Assembly: GCF_009730915.1 (NCBI RefSeq)
Contig: NC_052481.1
Coordinates: 2,976,001 to 3,040,000, forward strand
DNA length: 64,000 nt
Direction: 5' to 3'
Source of the DNA: Dioscorea cayenensis subsp. rotundata
Taxonomy: Eukaryota > Streptophyta > Magnoliopsida > Dioscoreales > Dioscoreaceae
The notes under the pieces are model-generated. The model was not told where the DNA came from. It worked only from the letters and a program-made list of their open reading frames with translations, and searched no databases. Shown piece after piece: positions 51,487 to 63,691 of this stretch. Both the position numbers and the translations under genes were made by a program. The first letter of the stretch is position 1, and the number at the start of each line of letters is the position of its first letter.

Positions 51487-53134
51487 GAAAAATTCTGACA
51501 GTGTCTTGTTTGCTTCTCATGTTTGAATAATATCTAAAAATTATATAAATAACTCATTTTACTATGCTTTTTTTTTTTGTTACATCATGTTCACTAATTC
51601 ATACAATACCCAGCCAAAATTATAAATAAATATTATAATTAAAAAAATAAAATAGTTAAAATAAAATTAATATTAGCAAAACCATATTAACTTTTGAAAT
51701 AAAAAAAAGTTATTTTAAAAAATATTTATAAATTTAAAATATTAGAGTCAATATTTTATAAATATTATTATTTTTTAATTAGTTAACTATCTCTTAGTCT
51801 ATTACCATTTGGGTTTCTGTACATAGGTAATATTACTAATTGACTCTTCACGGCTCCAAAATAAGAGTATGTGGTATAATTAAAAAGTTTGAGCAAGCTT
51901 ATGATATATAAAAAAAAAATTCATTTAACATATTGTGCATTTTAATTTATTATTGTTTTCATTACATAATATACACAACTAAAGACAAAAAATGAAAAGA
52001 TATTCCTAAAGTCATTATGAGCGATGAGGTCGAATTGTATAATCATATTTTACGGTGGTGAACGGTGATTCCTTTTTTCCTTTTTCTTATTTATTTATTT
52101 TATAAAAAAATTCTAATCTTTTTCACCATATGGCATATATTTCATGATTTGACATAATTTACTATGAAGTGTATAAATAATTTCTCATAATTTTTTTCAT
52201 CCACATGATGTCAAGATAATAGACTAATCATATAAATATATTTAAAAGAGTTTTATATAATTAATAAAAAATCCCAAATTTTTTTTCAAAATATTCAACA
52301 TGTATGTCAATACGTAGTTAAGCACATAAGATTGATTGATTCAGATTTATTGAAATACTGAAATTAATTGAATTATTTTTATTATACTATTATTTATAAA
52401 TACAAAAATATTGTTTATCAAATAGTATATAATCGTTGAATTAAAATTCAATGACTGACATGAATGTCGTAGATATAATATCTACGGACATGATCGATTG
52501 AATCCACGGACATTCATAGATGATTGGATGCTCAAATGTATGTGTAGAAAAGTACAGATCCCAAGGCAAGAGCAAGAACGTAATCACGTGATGGTCCAAC
52601 AAACCGGCATGACCGTTGATCATGCTTCCATCGATGAAAGGTTGCTTAACGTGCCCGCTTGCCCTAATCTCCTCTTTTCCTCCAAATTTCTCAAAATTCT
52701 TCATTCCTTTCTTCCAATTGCTTCTCAAGAATCGAAAATTCTCCTCATCCTCTGCGTCTCTTCTTCGATCCTCAGGTACATCACTTGCAATTCCACTTTC
52801 TTTGATGAATTTTGGGTTGTTTCATCTGAAAACTTGCCCTTTTTTAAAAAAAAGAATCTTTTTAGTTATTGTTTGCATGGGAGTACTGTAATTGTGATTT
52901 TAGAATAGGGGTTGTGTCATGGATCATGAATTTTAGATGGATTATGATTTTTCATTAATTGGACCTTTTTTGTGATCTTATAAAATCTTGTGTTTGCGGA
53001 TCTTAGGGTATGATTTTTGGATCTAATTTACTTTTTTTTTTGCATTTTTGTTTCAATTTTTTTCTTTGATTTATTTTCTTGTTTTTTGTTTTTCAGGCAA
53101 TTAACATTAGAAAATTGATTCTTTGGTGGGATAT
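51487..53134. other. AT-rich spacer and hydrolase 5' leader
   Basis: From 51487 to about 52440 is AT-rich with no feature. From about 52490 to 52780 the composition turns GC-richer and CT-rich, ending CTTCGATCCTCAG|GTACATC, so it is probably a non-coding first exon of the hydrolase gene, with an intron to TTTTTCAG near 53097. The short frames here are not convincing. Confidence 0.4.
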
Positions 53135-56100
53135 ATGTTAACCATGGAAAATCAGAGCTCTGAAAAGGTGGAATCTACTACTGCTTTGACGGTAAAGAGT
53201 TAAGAGGATTCTTGATTGATTTTTAGGAATATGATTTTAAAAAGTTTTATCATCTGCACTAGGATATCATTATCTTGTTCTTCCAGTATAATATTAAACT
53301 ATGAAGCACATTATGTTTCAGAGATTGACAATTTATTGTATTCGCAGTGTAGTTACACTAGATATTGGTTCTTCTCTTCCTCTTCTGCTTTCCTTTTTTA
53401 TTTTTTCCAAGAAGAAAGAAAAATAACTTAGCAACCAAAATGCAGTTGCATATCAATTTTTGAATGTAATTCTTGAACCTATGTTACGATGGTTCCTGTC
53501 AATTTTGCAAACTTGTGTTTCAGTTGCTCTAATTAGTGGTACCATTTGTAATCTTTGAATAACTATTTTGGTGTTTTAGGTTCATAATGATGATTCAACA
53601 GTTGAGAGTTATACTAATCAGATTTTCAACTCCATTCCAGCTCTCAGTGAAGCTGCTTCTTATCTTCAAGATACAACCTCATATTTAACTAGCTGCTTCA
53701 CTGCCTCCGATGGTTAGTTTTCTATAATGTCTGCTCACCCATTCCATAATTTGTATTAGTACTAATGGATAAGAATGGCTTTACACTACGAGGCATTCTC
53801 TCTATGAGGGTGGTATATTGGTATAAACTCAGTGTCATGCAGCTATTTTCTATTTTTCCATGGCTCTTTGTATTTGTAGATGCTGCTTCTGTATGTGTAT
53901 TGGTTTTGTGTGAAATTCAGTGTCCCATGTTCAAGCTTTGACTCTTAATTCATTTCTTTTTAAGGTATACTTGATGAAGGAATAGAATTAAGAACTATGC
54001 CTCCATCACGAAACCAAGGATCATTTTCTAGGGACAACGGGTCGTCAACAATTGGCTGGTCAAGCTTCTTTGAGCGTCTTGCTGATGCTAACATTTCATC
54101 TGTGCATGTTGGAGAGACAAGTTCAGCAGGAAGTTCATCTCAAGTTAGAAGTGGATCTATGACCTCCACCAGTGGCGTACAGAATGGCTCTTCAATTTTT
54201 CAAGGGTAAGTATGCTTGTACTGTTGTCATCTTTCATGTGTATCTTGTAAGTTATAACTTCTATTTCAAGATGAAACACTGAACAAAACCACATTTAATT
54301 TATCAGATAAATTAGAAATTAATATGCCAGTATGCATCATGGTTACTCAAATTACAAAACTGTGCCAGGTGCCTTTCGTTTGAATATGGTAATGCAGAAC
54401 ATTGTGTGAAGAATACCTTGATGATATGCTGGAATCATAGTGAAATTAATTTCTCTTAAGAATTTTTCAAAACTTAAATATTAAAAATATGGTTAAGCCT
54501 TATGTATATGTAATATCTGCTGCTTGAGGTCATAGATGCATCACACACCACAAAATGAGAGACATGATGTTGATTCCAGTACTTATGCTTAAAAAGTGTG
54601 GTCAATCTGAGAAGCAATGTTCCGGTGAAATTGATTCACTGGAGGAAGATAGAGCCCCTTGAAATGTTGATGAGACAATTTTCCTATTGTTCATTGTTCC
54701 TAACACTTTTTAACAATTGGCAGCCTCATTTCCCGAGCCAGAAAAACTGTTCTTGGCTCAGCGGATGACATTGGTTGGTTACAGCGTGCCACAAACTTGC
54801 CTCCTGTGCAAGATGGAACAAAGCGATTTAACCAATTGCTAGAGAGGATAAGGTAAGAAGAATATAGCTATTATCCTGAATATGTGCAGGTTTATGAAAT
54901 TTTGATTTCATAGTTGTCCTTTTCTTCCTGGGTAGGAGTGGAGAACATAAGTTACCGGACTCATTGGTCTATTTGTTGGTTCCAGGTATTATTTTATTTA
55001 TGAGGAAAATCAATCATTCATGAATAATTAGGGAGGGTTCATGTATTTTCTCAGCTTTGGTGATGTTCTTCATTTTCAGGTCTTTTCAGCAACCATGGCC
55101 CACTTTATTTTGTTAATACAAAGTCGTTTTTCTCAAAGATGGGTTTGGCTTGTCACATTGCCAAAATTCACAGTGAGGTTGTTTTCCCTCTATCTTTTGT
55201 GTGTGTGTATGTATATGTTCCATATTATATATTTTAATCATGTATGAGCATTTAATTACCAGGCTTCGGTTGAGAAAAATGCCAGAGAAATCAAAGAATA
55301 TATTGAAGAAATTTATTGGGGCTCAAAGAAACGGGTTTTACTTTTCGGGCACAGCAAAGGAGGAGTTGATTCAGCAGCTGCATTATCTTTATATTGGTCG
55401 GATCTGAAAGACAAAGTCGCTGGACTGGTGTTGGCACAGAGCCCCTATGGAGGAAGCCCAATTGCTTCAGATTTATTACGTGAAGGGCAACTAGGGGATT
55501 ATGTTAAATTACGGACATTAACGGAGATTCTGATATGCAAAGTTCTGAAAGTAAATACCTTCTAGTCCAATCTATCATCTTCCTCTTGCTTTCTGTTGTT
55601 CCTTAAAATTGTTTCTATTACATGTTACTGTGCAAACTTTCTGCTTAATCTTCTCTTTTGTTGTTCTTGTTGTTGTCATTGTCGTCTTACAGGGTGACCT
55701 ACAAGCTTTGGAAGATTTGACCTATGAGAAAAGGCGAGAGTTTCTAAACAAGCACCCATTGCCAACAGAGCTTCCAGTTGTCTCATTTCACACAGAAACT
55801 GGTATTGCCCCTGGCATTCTCACCAGTCTTTCTCATGTTGCACATGCGGAGCTGCCCATAGTTGCTCCTCGTGCTGATAGCCAGCCTACCAAGCTTCCGG
55901 TTGTCATGCCGCTTGCTGCTGCTATGGCTGCATGTGCTCAACTCTTGCAGATCAGATACAGCGAGAAAAGTGATGGGTTGGTCACACGCAGGGATGCTGA
56001 AGTTCCTGGATCAGTTGTGGTTCGTCCAGATCGCAAACTGGACCATGCATGGATGGTCTACTCTCCTATGAATGTTGACAATAGTGAGACAGATGCTTCA

Positions 56101-56181
56101 CATACTTGTGAAGCTCTTCTCACATTGCTTGTGGAGGTTTCACAAAAGAAAATGCATGAGATTACCAGGAAGAATGAGTGA
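53135..56181 (+). CDS. Alpha/beta-hydrolase with GHSKG nucleophile motif
   Basis: Eight exons join in phase: 53135-53191, 53580-53712, 53965-54205, 54724-54852, 54936-54985, 55080-55177, 55263-55550 and 55693-56181, giving 494 residues. A Ser-rich, probably disordered N-terminal 130 residues lead into GLISRARKTVLGSADDIGWL and a lipase-like domain. LPDSLVYLLVPGLFSNHGPLYF is the oxyanion-side strand. RVLLFGHSKGGVDSAAAL has the GxSxG nucleophile elbow. GLVLAQSPYGGSPIASDLL follows, and KLDHAWMVYSP should hold the catalytic His. A second start ATG at 53144 is in frame. It looks like a single-copy plant esterase/lipase-like protein of unknown substrate; I do not recognise a named gene. No signal peptide is seen. 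Confidence 0.88.
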
Positions 56182-57099
56182 TACTTTTCACAATAGAGAA
56201 TGTACATCATCAATCAGTACATAACTCACCAATTTTTTTTTTGTTGCCAATGTCTTGTAGCTCAGAAATAACATATTGGATTCACTCAGCATTACTTAGA
56301 TTTTCAGTGCTGTGTTGTGCAGTATTGTGAATTTTACACTTGTTGATACATCAAATGGATATTATTTCTGTGATGTTGAAGTAAAGGAAATTATTTGTTC
56401 TCTCTTCAATTGTTGTGCAATTATTGGTTAACATATTTTTTTACTGACAAAGCATCTTTTTAGTATATAATTTTAGTCAAATTACTCAACAAACTTTTTG
56501 ATTCTCATGTCCTCAGCCACACAAGACACTCAACATGCAGCCAAAGATGTCCTTAATGTGATGCTGTCCTCTTGGAAAACTGGAAACAAGAGATCGACAC
56601 ATCAGCCACTCAATTAGTGAGTCTTTGACTTTTATCTTCTTCTAACCATTAAAATCTCTTCCATATTCTGAATGGATATGTGGCTGCAAATTAAAGAAAC
56701 AGTTTCTCTATTTGGTTTAAAGCTAGAAACAAAGCAAAAATTTGTTAGAGTTTGCAAGTTCAATTTTTTTTTTTTTTTTGAATTAAGCTTCAGTATGGAC
56801 TCTGTATAAATCTTGTAGGTTGTATTTATCTATTTCACTCTAAAAGATAAGGATTAAAATTTAAATTATCCTTTATCATCGGACCTATATTTCTTTTTGT
56901 TAATCTGTTTGGATAATGATCCTTTTAAATAGATTTTTTTTATTTAAAATTCTATTATTTACTTTCCTTGTTTTACTCAAAAGACAATTGGAAAGAAAGA
57001 CCGAACATTATAATTATCTTTGAAGAAGTTCTGTTTTATAAATACTCCATACCTTGGACTTTTATTTCATCATCATCTTCTTCTTCAGGTTCTGCTCCA
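56182..57099. other. Spacer and 5' leader of the sugar transporter
   Basis: Hydrolase 3' end, then AT-rich DNA with a poly-T run near 56766. TTCTTCTTCAG at 57078-57088 is a likely acceptor of a leader intron 11 bp before the transporter ATG. No separate gene. Confidence 0.45.
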
Positions 57100-58880
57100 A
57101 TGGCAGTCGGATTTGATGTATCTGGTGCCACAACAAGTGTATACAATGGAAGGATGACAATCTTTGTGGTCATGTCCTGCCTGATGGCAGCCATGGGTGG
57201 CCTTATTTTTGGCTATGACATTGGCATCTCAGGTCTCTCTCTCTCTCTCTTTCTTTTTCTTCAGGCTTTTGCATAAACTCCAATGAATATTATACATATC
57301 TTAATGTTTAATATATATCTATGTGTTTGTGTGCTTGAATCATATGATGAAGGTGGTGTGACATCTATGGAATCATTCTTGAAGAAATTTTTCCCAGTAG
57401 TATATAGAAAAATGAAGGAAGACTCAACCACAAGTAATTATTGTAAGTTTGATAGCCAGCTTTTGACAGCTTTTACATCTTCACTCTACATTGCTGGTTT
57501 GATTGCTTCCTTTCTGGCATCTTGGGTCACTCGGGCATTTGGCCGGAGAACATCGATGTTCTTTGGTGGAGTTGCTTTTCTCATTGGTTCTGCAATCAGT
57601 GGTGCTTCTGTTAATGTTTACATGCTTATTCTTGGTAGAGTTTTTCTTGGCATCGGTGTTGGCTTCGCAAACCAGGTTAGTTTGTCTGTAAATTTTCAAC
57701 ATGAACTGAACCAAATCTGATTAGAAATTTTCAACCTGAATTGAATTGACATAGACTTTTATAATGACAGAGTTTGAATTAGAGTACATAAATAGTTTGA
57801 ATTTAAGCTTTTAGATTGAATCGAGTTCGACTTTTCTTTCAGTCTGTTCCATTGTACCTGTCTGAAATGGCACCTGCACGATACCGAGGCGCATTTAGCA
57901 ATGGCTTTCAATTCAGCATTGGTGTTGGAGGTCTTACTGCAAACTTAATCAACTATGGAACTGAAAAGATAAGACAAGGCTGGGGTTGGAGGCTTTCATT
58001 GTCTTTGGCTGCAGTTCCTGCTACTCTTCTCATCATTGGTGCACTATTGCTCCCTGACACTCCTAACAGTCTACTCCAACACAAAATCGAAATTGACAAA
58101 GCAAAGCAACTTCTTCAGAGAATACGTGGCACCGACGACGTTGATGATGAGCTCAATGATCTCATTAAAGCAAGTGAGATATCCAAAACCATGCGCCACC
58201 CTTTCCGAAAGATCCTTCACCGTGAGTATCGACCTCAACTAGTGATGGCAATCGCATTACCGTTCTTCCAACAAGTCACCGGCATCAATGTTATAGCATT
58301 TTATTCTCCGGTCTTATTTCGAACCATTGGTCTTGGTGAGAGTGCTTCACTTATGTCGGCCGTAGTCTCCGGAGTCATAGGCATGGTTTCAACTCTTATT
58401 TCAATGTTTGTAGTAGATAAATTCGGAAGACGAACACTTTTTTTGATCGGAGGATTTCAAATGTTTGTTACACAAGTTATGGTAGGGGGAATAATCGCGG
58501 CGAAGTTAGGAGATCAAGGAGGAATAAGCAGAGGATATGCACTTCTTGTGTTGATCTTGATTTGTATTTATGTGGCCGGTTTCGGGTGGTCTTGGGGGCC
58601 GCTTGGGTGGCTTGTGCCAAGTGAGATATTCCAATTGGAAATTCGATCGGCCGCGCAGAGTATTACCGTCGCCGTGAGCTTCGTATTCACCTTCGTCATC
58701 GCGCAAAGTTTTCTTGCAATGCTTTGCCATTTGAAGGCTGGAATTTTCTTCTTTTTTGCAGGATGGTTGATTATTATGACAGCATTTGTGTGCTTGTTGC
58801 TGCCAGAGACTAAGAATCAACCAATTGAGCAAATGGATAGAGTTTGGAGAAAACATTGGTTCTGGAAAAAATTTTACTGA
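57100..58880 (+). CDS. STP: STP-type monosaccharide/H+ symporter
   Basis: Three exons fit in phase: 57100-57232, 57353-57675 and 57843-58880, giving 497 residues, 12 hydrophobic segments, MFS sugar-porter fold. STPs bring hexoses with protons across the plasma membrane. Seen: GGLIFGYDIGISGGVTSMES, NYCKFDSQLLTAFTSSLY with the Cys of the family's lid disulfide, two loop motifs (AFGRRTS and DKFGRRT), LPDTPNSLL in place of the usual PESP, FFQQVTGINVIAFYSPVLF for sugar binding, GWSWGPLGWLVPSEIFQLE, FLAMLCHLKAGIFFFFAGW with the partner Cys, and LLPETKNQPIEQM. Short introns sit at usual family positions. The ATG chosen follows a probable acceptor; an in-frame upstream ATG at 56968 would add 44 unlikely residues. 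Confidence 0.95.
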
Positions 58881-59561
58881 TAGTTAACTTCTTAATGTTT
58901 TTTGTTTTCTTGAATTTTTTTTTTCAGAGAGTTTGTTGGGATTTAATTAATTAAAGGTTTTTGCAATTTTCTTCTCTCTGAATTAAGAAAGGGGACAAAA
59001 AGAGTAGTAACACAATGCAATTTATCTTTCCATTTGAGTTGTTGATTTTTTTATAAATGAACTGTTGATTTATGTTTGGATTTATGAAAACTTTCTCAAA
59101 ATTGGAATGTGCTTTTGAGGAAAAAAGAAAAACATACAAAAATGGGTGTCTGTGTGTGTGTATATAATTGTTTGAGAAAAATGGAAAGGTACAGGGCCTA
59201 TAAGTAATTTTTCATATATATATATATATATAAGATGAAATAGTACTCATTATTATAAATTAGGTTCTTTTTTTTTTCTTTTTTTGGATTGGCCACCAAC
59301 AAACTCATCCCTGCTCCACATGGGTGGATGCTCTCATTTTTTGAGCCAATTGAGAGGGTTTGGGGCCATTTATTAAATAGCAAAATTATCTATTATTTAT
59401 TATTTATAATGAAAATGTAAGAATATTTTATGACTAGAATTTTGTGATCACTATTAACACACGCTTCCCCCCAAAATAAAGGTCAACATATTAACGTTAG
59501 TTTTTAAATACAACAAAAACAAAATGTCATCAACTTTAGAACCAAACATCATGTTCACTTG
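58881..59561. other. Spacer after the sugar transporter
   Basis: 3' untranslated side of the transporter, then AT-rich DNA with (GT)n near 59149 and (TA)n near 59216. No gene is supported. Confidence 0.45.
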
Positions 59562-60326
59562 GACAAATAACTGAAACAAGTACCACATGTGCGAACATGT
59601 CATGTTAAAGATAAGAGTTTTATAATGGAAAAATTGCATGTAATCCTAAAAAGATTTATATTTATGTTTATATATTTGTGAGATTTTTTTAACAGTGTTA
59701 TAAATAAGTTAATAACACCACACAAACTAGAATGAGAAAAAAATAATTATATTGTAAACATTTAACTATGATAGAGTTTGTATATCTTAACTGCTGTGTA
59801 AGGCTCATGTATAGATGTGAGAATTGAGTGGAGTGGAGCGACGACATCTGTCCTATTGAAAGAGCATCAATAAGTTGGGGTGCATGACAACGTCCCCACA
59901 GTAGGATATAAGGTAATTTATATCTGGTTAGGATTATGATTTAGTAATCCTGTAAAATGCATCCGAATAGGATTTGTATTTGGATAGATTTAGGATCCGG
60001 TTTAGGATATGGATAGGTTTAAGATCTATATAGGTTAGTATCCGGATAACTCTAATTTTTTGTTTCTGAGAAAGAGATAGAGACAAGTGAATAAGAGAAA
60101 TATGGCATATTGCCGAACTTCATAAATCTTTTGTCTTTGCGGATCCTCTATTTTTTTAACATTAATAAATTTCAATATCTAATAACACGAAGGATATATA
60201 TACATACAAATATTAGTTTTTTATTTGGGTATAAGAGTAAATGTACGTAATTTTTACAGGTGTATATATCCTTTTATAAGTTGGGAAAGATGCATATAGA
60301 TACAAAGGTGAGAAAAATTTGAAGGA
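59562..60326. repeat. Direct repeat A, copy 1
   Basis: 765 bp from GACAAATAACTGAAAC to AAAATTTGAAGGA, matching 61703-62484 at about 98-99 percent by eye (about ten substitutions). AT-rich, no coding frame. It does not start TG or end CA. Confidence 0.9.
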
Positions 60327-61702
60327 TACCTCGCGGCGAACCAAGTCATGAGTGTCCCGTGTGAACAGTAAATCCGACCATGAGATTTCTCAGCAGCTCC
60401 CGTGAGAACCTCGCTAGCACTCATGCTGACACACGTGGTTTCCGGCATTCTCGTGGTGGTGCTCGTGGGGGCTTCTCCGGCAAATCTCACCGGAACCATC
60501 GGCCCTACGCTCCTCAACCCAACCCTAATTCACGAATTCCCCCACCCTCGCGCATCCAAGACTCTCAGGTTCAACCTCCTTCTAAGGCTTCTCCGGTGAG
60601 AGAAGGCACCTCCTATGCTGAAGTAGCCCGCACCCCACCCTCAGCTGAGACTTTACCACCCACTCTCCCTGCTTCTCAGAAGAGACGGCGATCACCGGAC
60701 TCGCTGACTTCTGCTCGAAATGCTTAAGATCCGGACACAAAGTAGATGAGTGTCGACACCGCCTTACTCGCAAGCCGCTCCGGCGTGGTCACTCGCCATC
60801 CAGCTGTCCCGGCTCCGCCCTCCTCCTCGATCCGATCCTAAGAAGCCCAGAGTCCGATCCAAGCTAAGCTCGCAGGAAACCTCTTCGGACACCAAACCTC
60901 GGGGCTCCTCCTCTGAACTCAAACCTCTCCTTCGAATTCCAGTGAGAACCAATCATGCCTCTCTTCGTGTCTCCTTGCCCATCACTGAAGCCATTCTAAA
61001 ATCGAAAGAAGAACTCAAAAAGATGGTGATTATAAGGGTAGTTTCAGGCAACGCTAGCGTTCGATCTCTCCATGATTCTCTCCCGCAGTGCTTAAACACA
61101 GAATTTTGCGAGCATATCACTCCCTTCAATAATGATTTTGTCCTCACGATGACCTCCGCCAGAGATGCAGTATTGGCAGTGAAGAGAAGTCCTTTAACCC
61201 TAAACTCTAACCTCGGGCCTTGTCGCATCTCTCTCTCTCACTGGACAGCCGAATTTGGATCGCACGCGGTTGCCGCCGGCAACTACAACTGGATCCGAAT
61301 CTCCAATCTTCCACTGCACTGTTGGAATTGGGATTCAATCGTCGAAATTCTCCGGCCGATCGACGACTTAATCTATGTACAGAAGAAGGAGCACGTTACA
61401 CTGGAACATCTTCGAACGCTTGTTAGACTTAAGCCGTCGATCATCTTCCCGCTGAAGATCACAGTGGACATCGGCGTCAGAAGCTTCATTGTTATGCTTG
61501 AAGACGACGGAGCTCACATCCTCCATTCAAAGATCGTCCAAGGTCCATTGACTCACCTCCCGGCCCAACAACACCCAACCCCTTCTTCTCGCAATGCTAC
61601 TTATATTCCTAAATCTGATAAGGGTAAAGCCCCCATTATTCATTCTCCCGTCGATGACTTTCCCGGCGAGGCTGTTGAGCGTCGCTCCGGCCTTGGCCTA
61701 TC
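60327..61702 (+). mobile_element. GC-rich retroelement fragment X (zinc knuckle + DUF4283-like)
   Basis: 1.38 kb, GC-rich in AT-rich surroundings, with codon use unlike the neighbouring genes. The plus strand carries fragments of a gag/ORF1-like protein: a basic Pro/Ser-rich part ending SYAEVARTPP, a CCHC knuckle CSKCLRSGHKVDEC, a partial second knuckle RRGHSPSSC, and a DUF4283-like region (SLPQCLNTEFCEHITPF, WIRISNLPLHCWNWDSI). This order is known from plant retroelement-derived proteins. No reverse transcriptase, poly(A) end or terminal signals are seen. It is broken and is treated as a fossil. Confidence 0.6.
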
Positions 61703-62484
61703 GACAAATAACTGAAACAAGTACCACATGTGCGAACATGTCATGTTAAAGATAAGAGTTTTATAATGGAAAAATTGCATGTAATCCTAATTGCATGTAA
61801 TCCTAAAAAGATTTATATTTATGTTTATATATTTGTGAGATTTTTTTAACAGTGTTACAAATAAGTTAATAACACCACACAAACTAAAATGAGAAAAAAA
61901 TAATTATATTGTAAACATTTAACTATGATAGAGTTTGTATATCTTAACTGCTGTGTAAGGCTCATGTATAGATGTGAGAATTAAGTGGAGTGGAGCGACG
62001 ACATCTGTCCTATTGAAAGAGCATCAATAAGTTGGGGTGCAGGGCAACGTCCCCACAATAGGATATAAGGTAATTTATATCTGGTTAGGATTATGATTTA
62101 GTAATCCTGTAAAATGCATCCGAATAGGATTTGTATTTGGATAGATTTAGGATCCGGTTTAGGATATGGATAGGTTTAAGATCTATATAGGTTAGTATCT
62201 GGATAACTCTAATCTTTTGTTTCTGAGAGAGAGATAGAGACAAGTGAATAAGAGAAATATGGCATATTGCTGAACTTCATAAATCTTTTGTCTTTGCGGA
62301 TCCTCTATTTTTTTTAACATTAATAAATTTCAATATCTAATAACACGAAGGATATATATACATACAAATATTAGTTTTTTATTTGGGTATAAGAGTAAAT
62401 GTACGTAATTTTTACAGGTGTATATATCCTTTTATAAGTTGGGAAAGATGCATATAGATACAAAGGTGAGAAAAATTTGAAGGA
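61703..62484. repeat. Direct repeat A, copy 2
   Basis: 782 bp, the same sequence as 59562-60326 plus a 16-bp internal doubling of AATTGCATGTAATCCT and about ten single differences. Confidence 0.9.
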
Positions 62485-62724
62485 AAACAAGGAAAGATAA
62501 TTCTTCTAAAAAAAATAAAGAAATGATAAAAAATCATGAAAGAAGATGAAGGAGAAGATGAAGATGGGAAAAATGAAGTTTCATCAAATACCATTAGTGG
62601 AAGATTTACATCATATGTCATATATCTCGTCTTATAGCTGCCTTTGGTGGGTTTTTTTTGAAATATTTTTTATAATGTGGTTAAACCAGATGCATTAAGA
62701 TAGAATTTCTTCTTCTGATTTTGG

Positions 62725-62774
<50 letters not shown>

Positions 62775-62788
62775 CATCTAGAAACTTA
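62485..62788. other. AT-rich spacer with (TA)n
   Basis: A-rich, AAGATGAAGG-type sequence, then a (TA)n run at 62727-62766 before the next MITE. No gene. Confidence 0.5.
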
Positions 62789-63688
62789 GGGGGTGTTTGG
62801 ATGCCAAGATTGGAGTGGGAGTGAGGGGGGAGTGGTTGTAAGCCCTTGTTTGGGTATACATCAGTGGGAATGAGGGTGGATTGTGGAAGGAGTGAGACTC
62901 ACCCATGTGAGTGAGTCTCACTCCCCAAGAATTGGGCGGATTGGCCCGGATTGGACAAGGAAATGACATATATGCCCTTCTTTTGTGTCTGCTTGGAAAC
63001 ATGATTATTCCATTGCTATATATGGCAAAGAGAAAAATAAAGAGATGGCAAGGAAAAAAATTTTTCATATTTTTTTATTATTTTTCAATGTTATTACAAA
63101 TATTTATTTTTGATAATTAATTAGTTAATTTTTTTTATGTGTTACATAAATATAATTAAAAATAACTCATTATAATTAATACCATTAATTACTTGCTAAT
63201 TAATAATATTAATATTTGAATATAATACTTATAATAAAAATTATAGTATTATAAAAATTAAATAGTTATTTCTTATAATTAATTAGTTACATTTTTTTCA
63301 ATGTTTTTAAAAAAATTATAATTAAAAACAACTCATTATATTTAACACCATTAATTAATAGCTAATTAATGATATTAAAAATCTCATCTTAAAAAAATTA
63401 GAATGAAATTATAGTATAATAAAAATTAAATATTTATTTTTGATAATTAAAAAATATATATAACTAAAAATAACTCATTATTATATATACAATATCATTT
63501 ATATGGATGAGGGACATAAGTGTCATTTTACCATATCTACTTTTTTTACTTTTTCTATTCCCAATAAATTACACTCTTCAAATCCTACCAACCAAACACA
63601 TCATTCATTCTCACTCCTCCTCCATTACCCCTCATGTCACTCCCAATCCACTCCTCCCACAATCCACTCTTGGCATCCAAACACCCCC
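62789..63688. mobile_element. Harbinger-type MITE, 900 bp
   Basis: Ends GGGGGTGTTTGGATGCCAAG / CTTGGCATCCAAACACCCCC are perfect inverted repeats. TTA at 62786-62788 and 63689-63691 is the target duplication. The centre is AT-rich; near the left end AGTGAGACTCAC...GTGAGTCTCACT (62891-62922) is an internal hairpin. No coding capacity. Confidence 0.9.
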
Positions 63689-63691
63689 TTA

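Noticed and set aside
56968-57099. In-frame N-terminal extension of the sugar transporter
   Set aside because: A probable splice acceptor (TTCTTCTTCAG) lies just before the chosen ATG, and the extra 44 residues do not look like any STP N-terminus.
59562-62484. Reading the A-X-A unit as a simple LTR retrotransposon
   Set aside because: The repeats lack TG...CA ends, no flanking target duplication is seen, and no primer site, purine tract or pol region lies between them.
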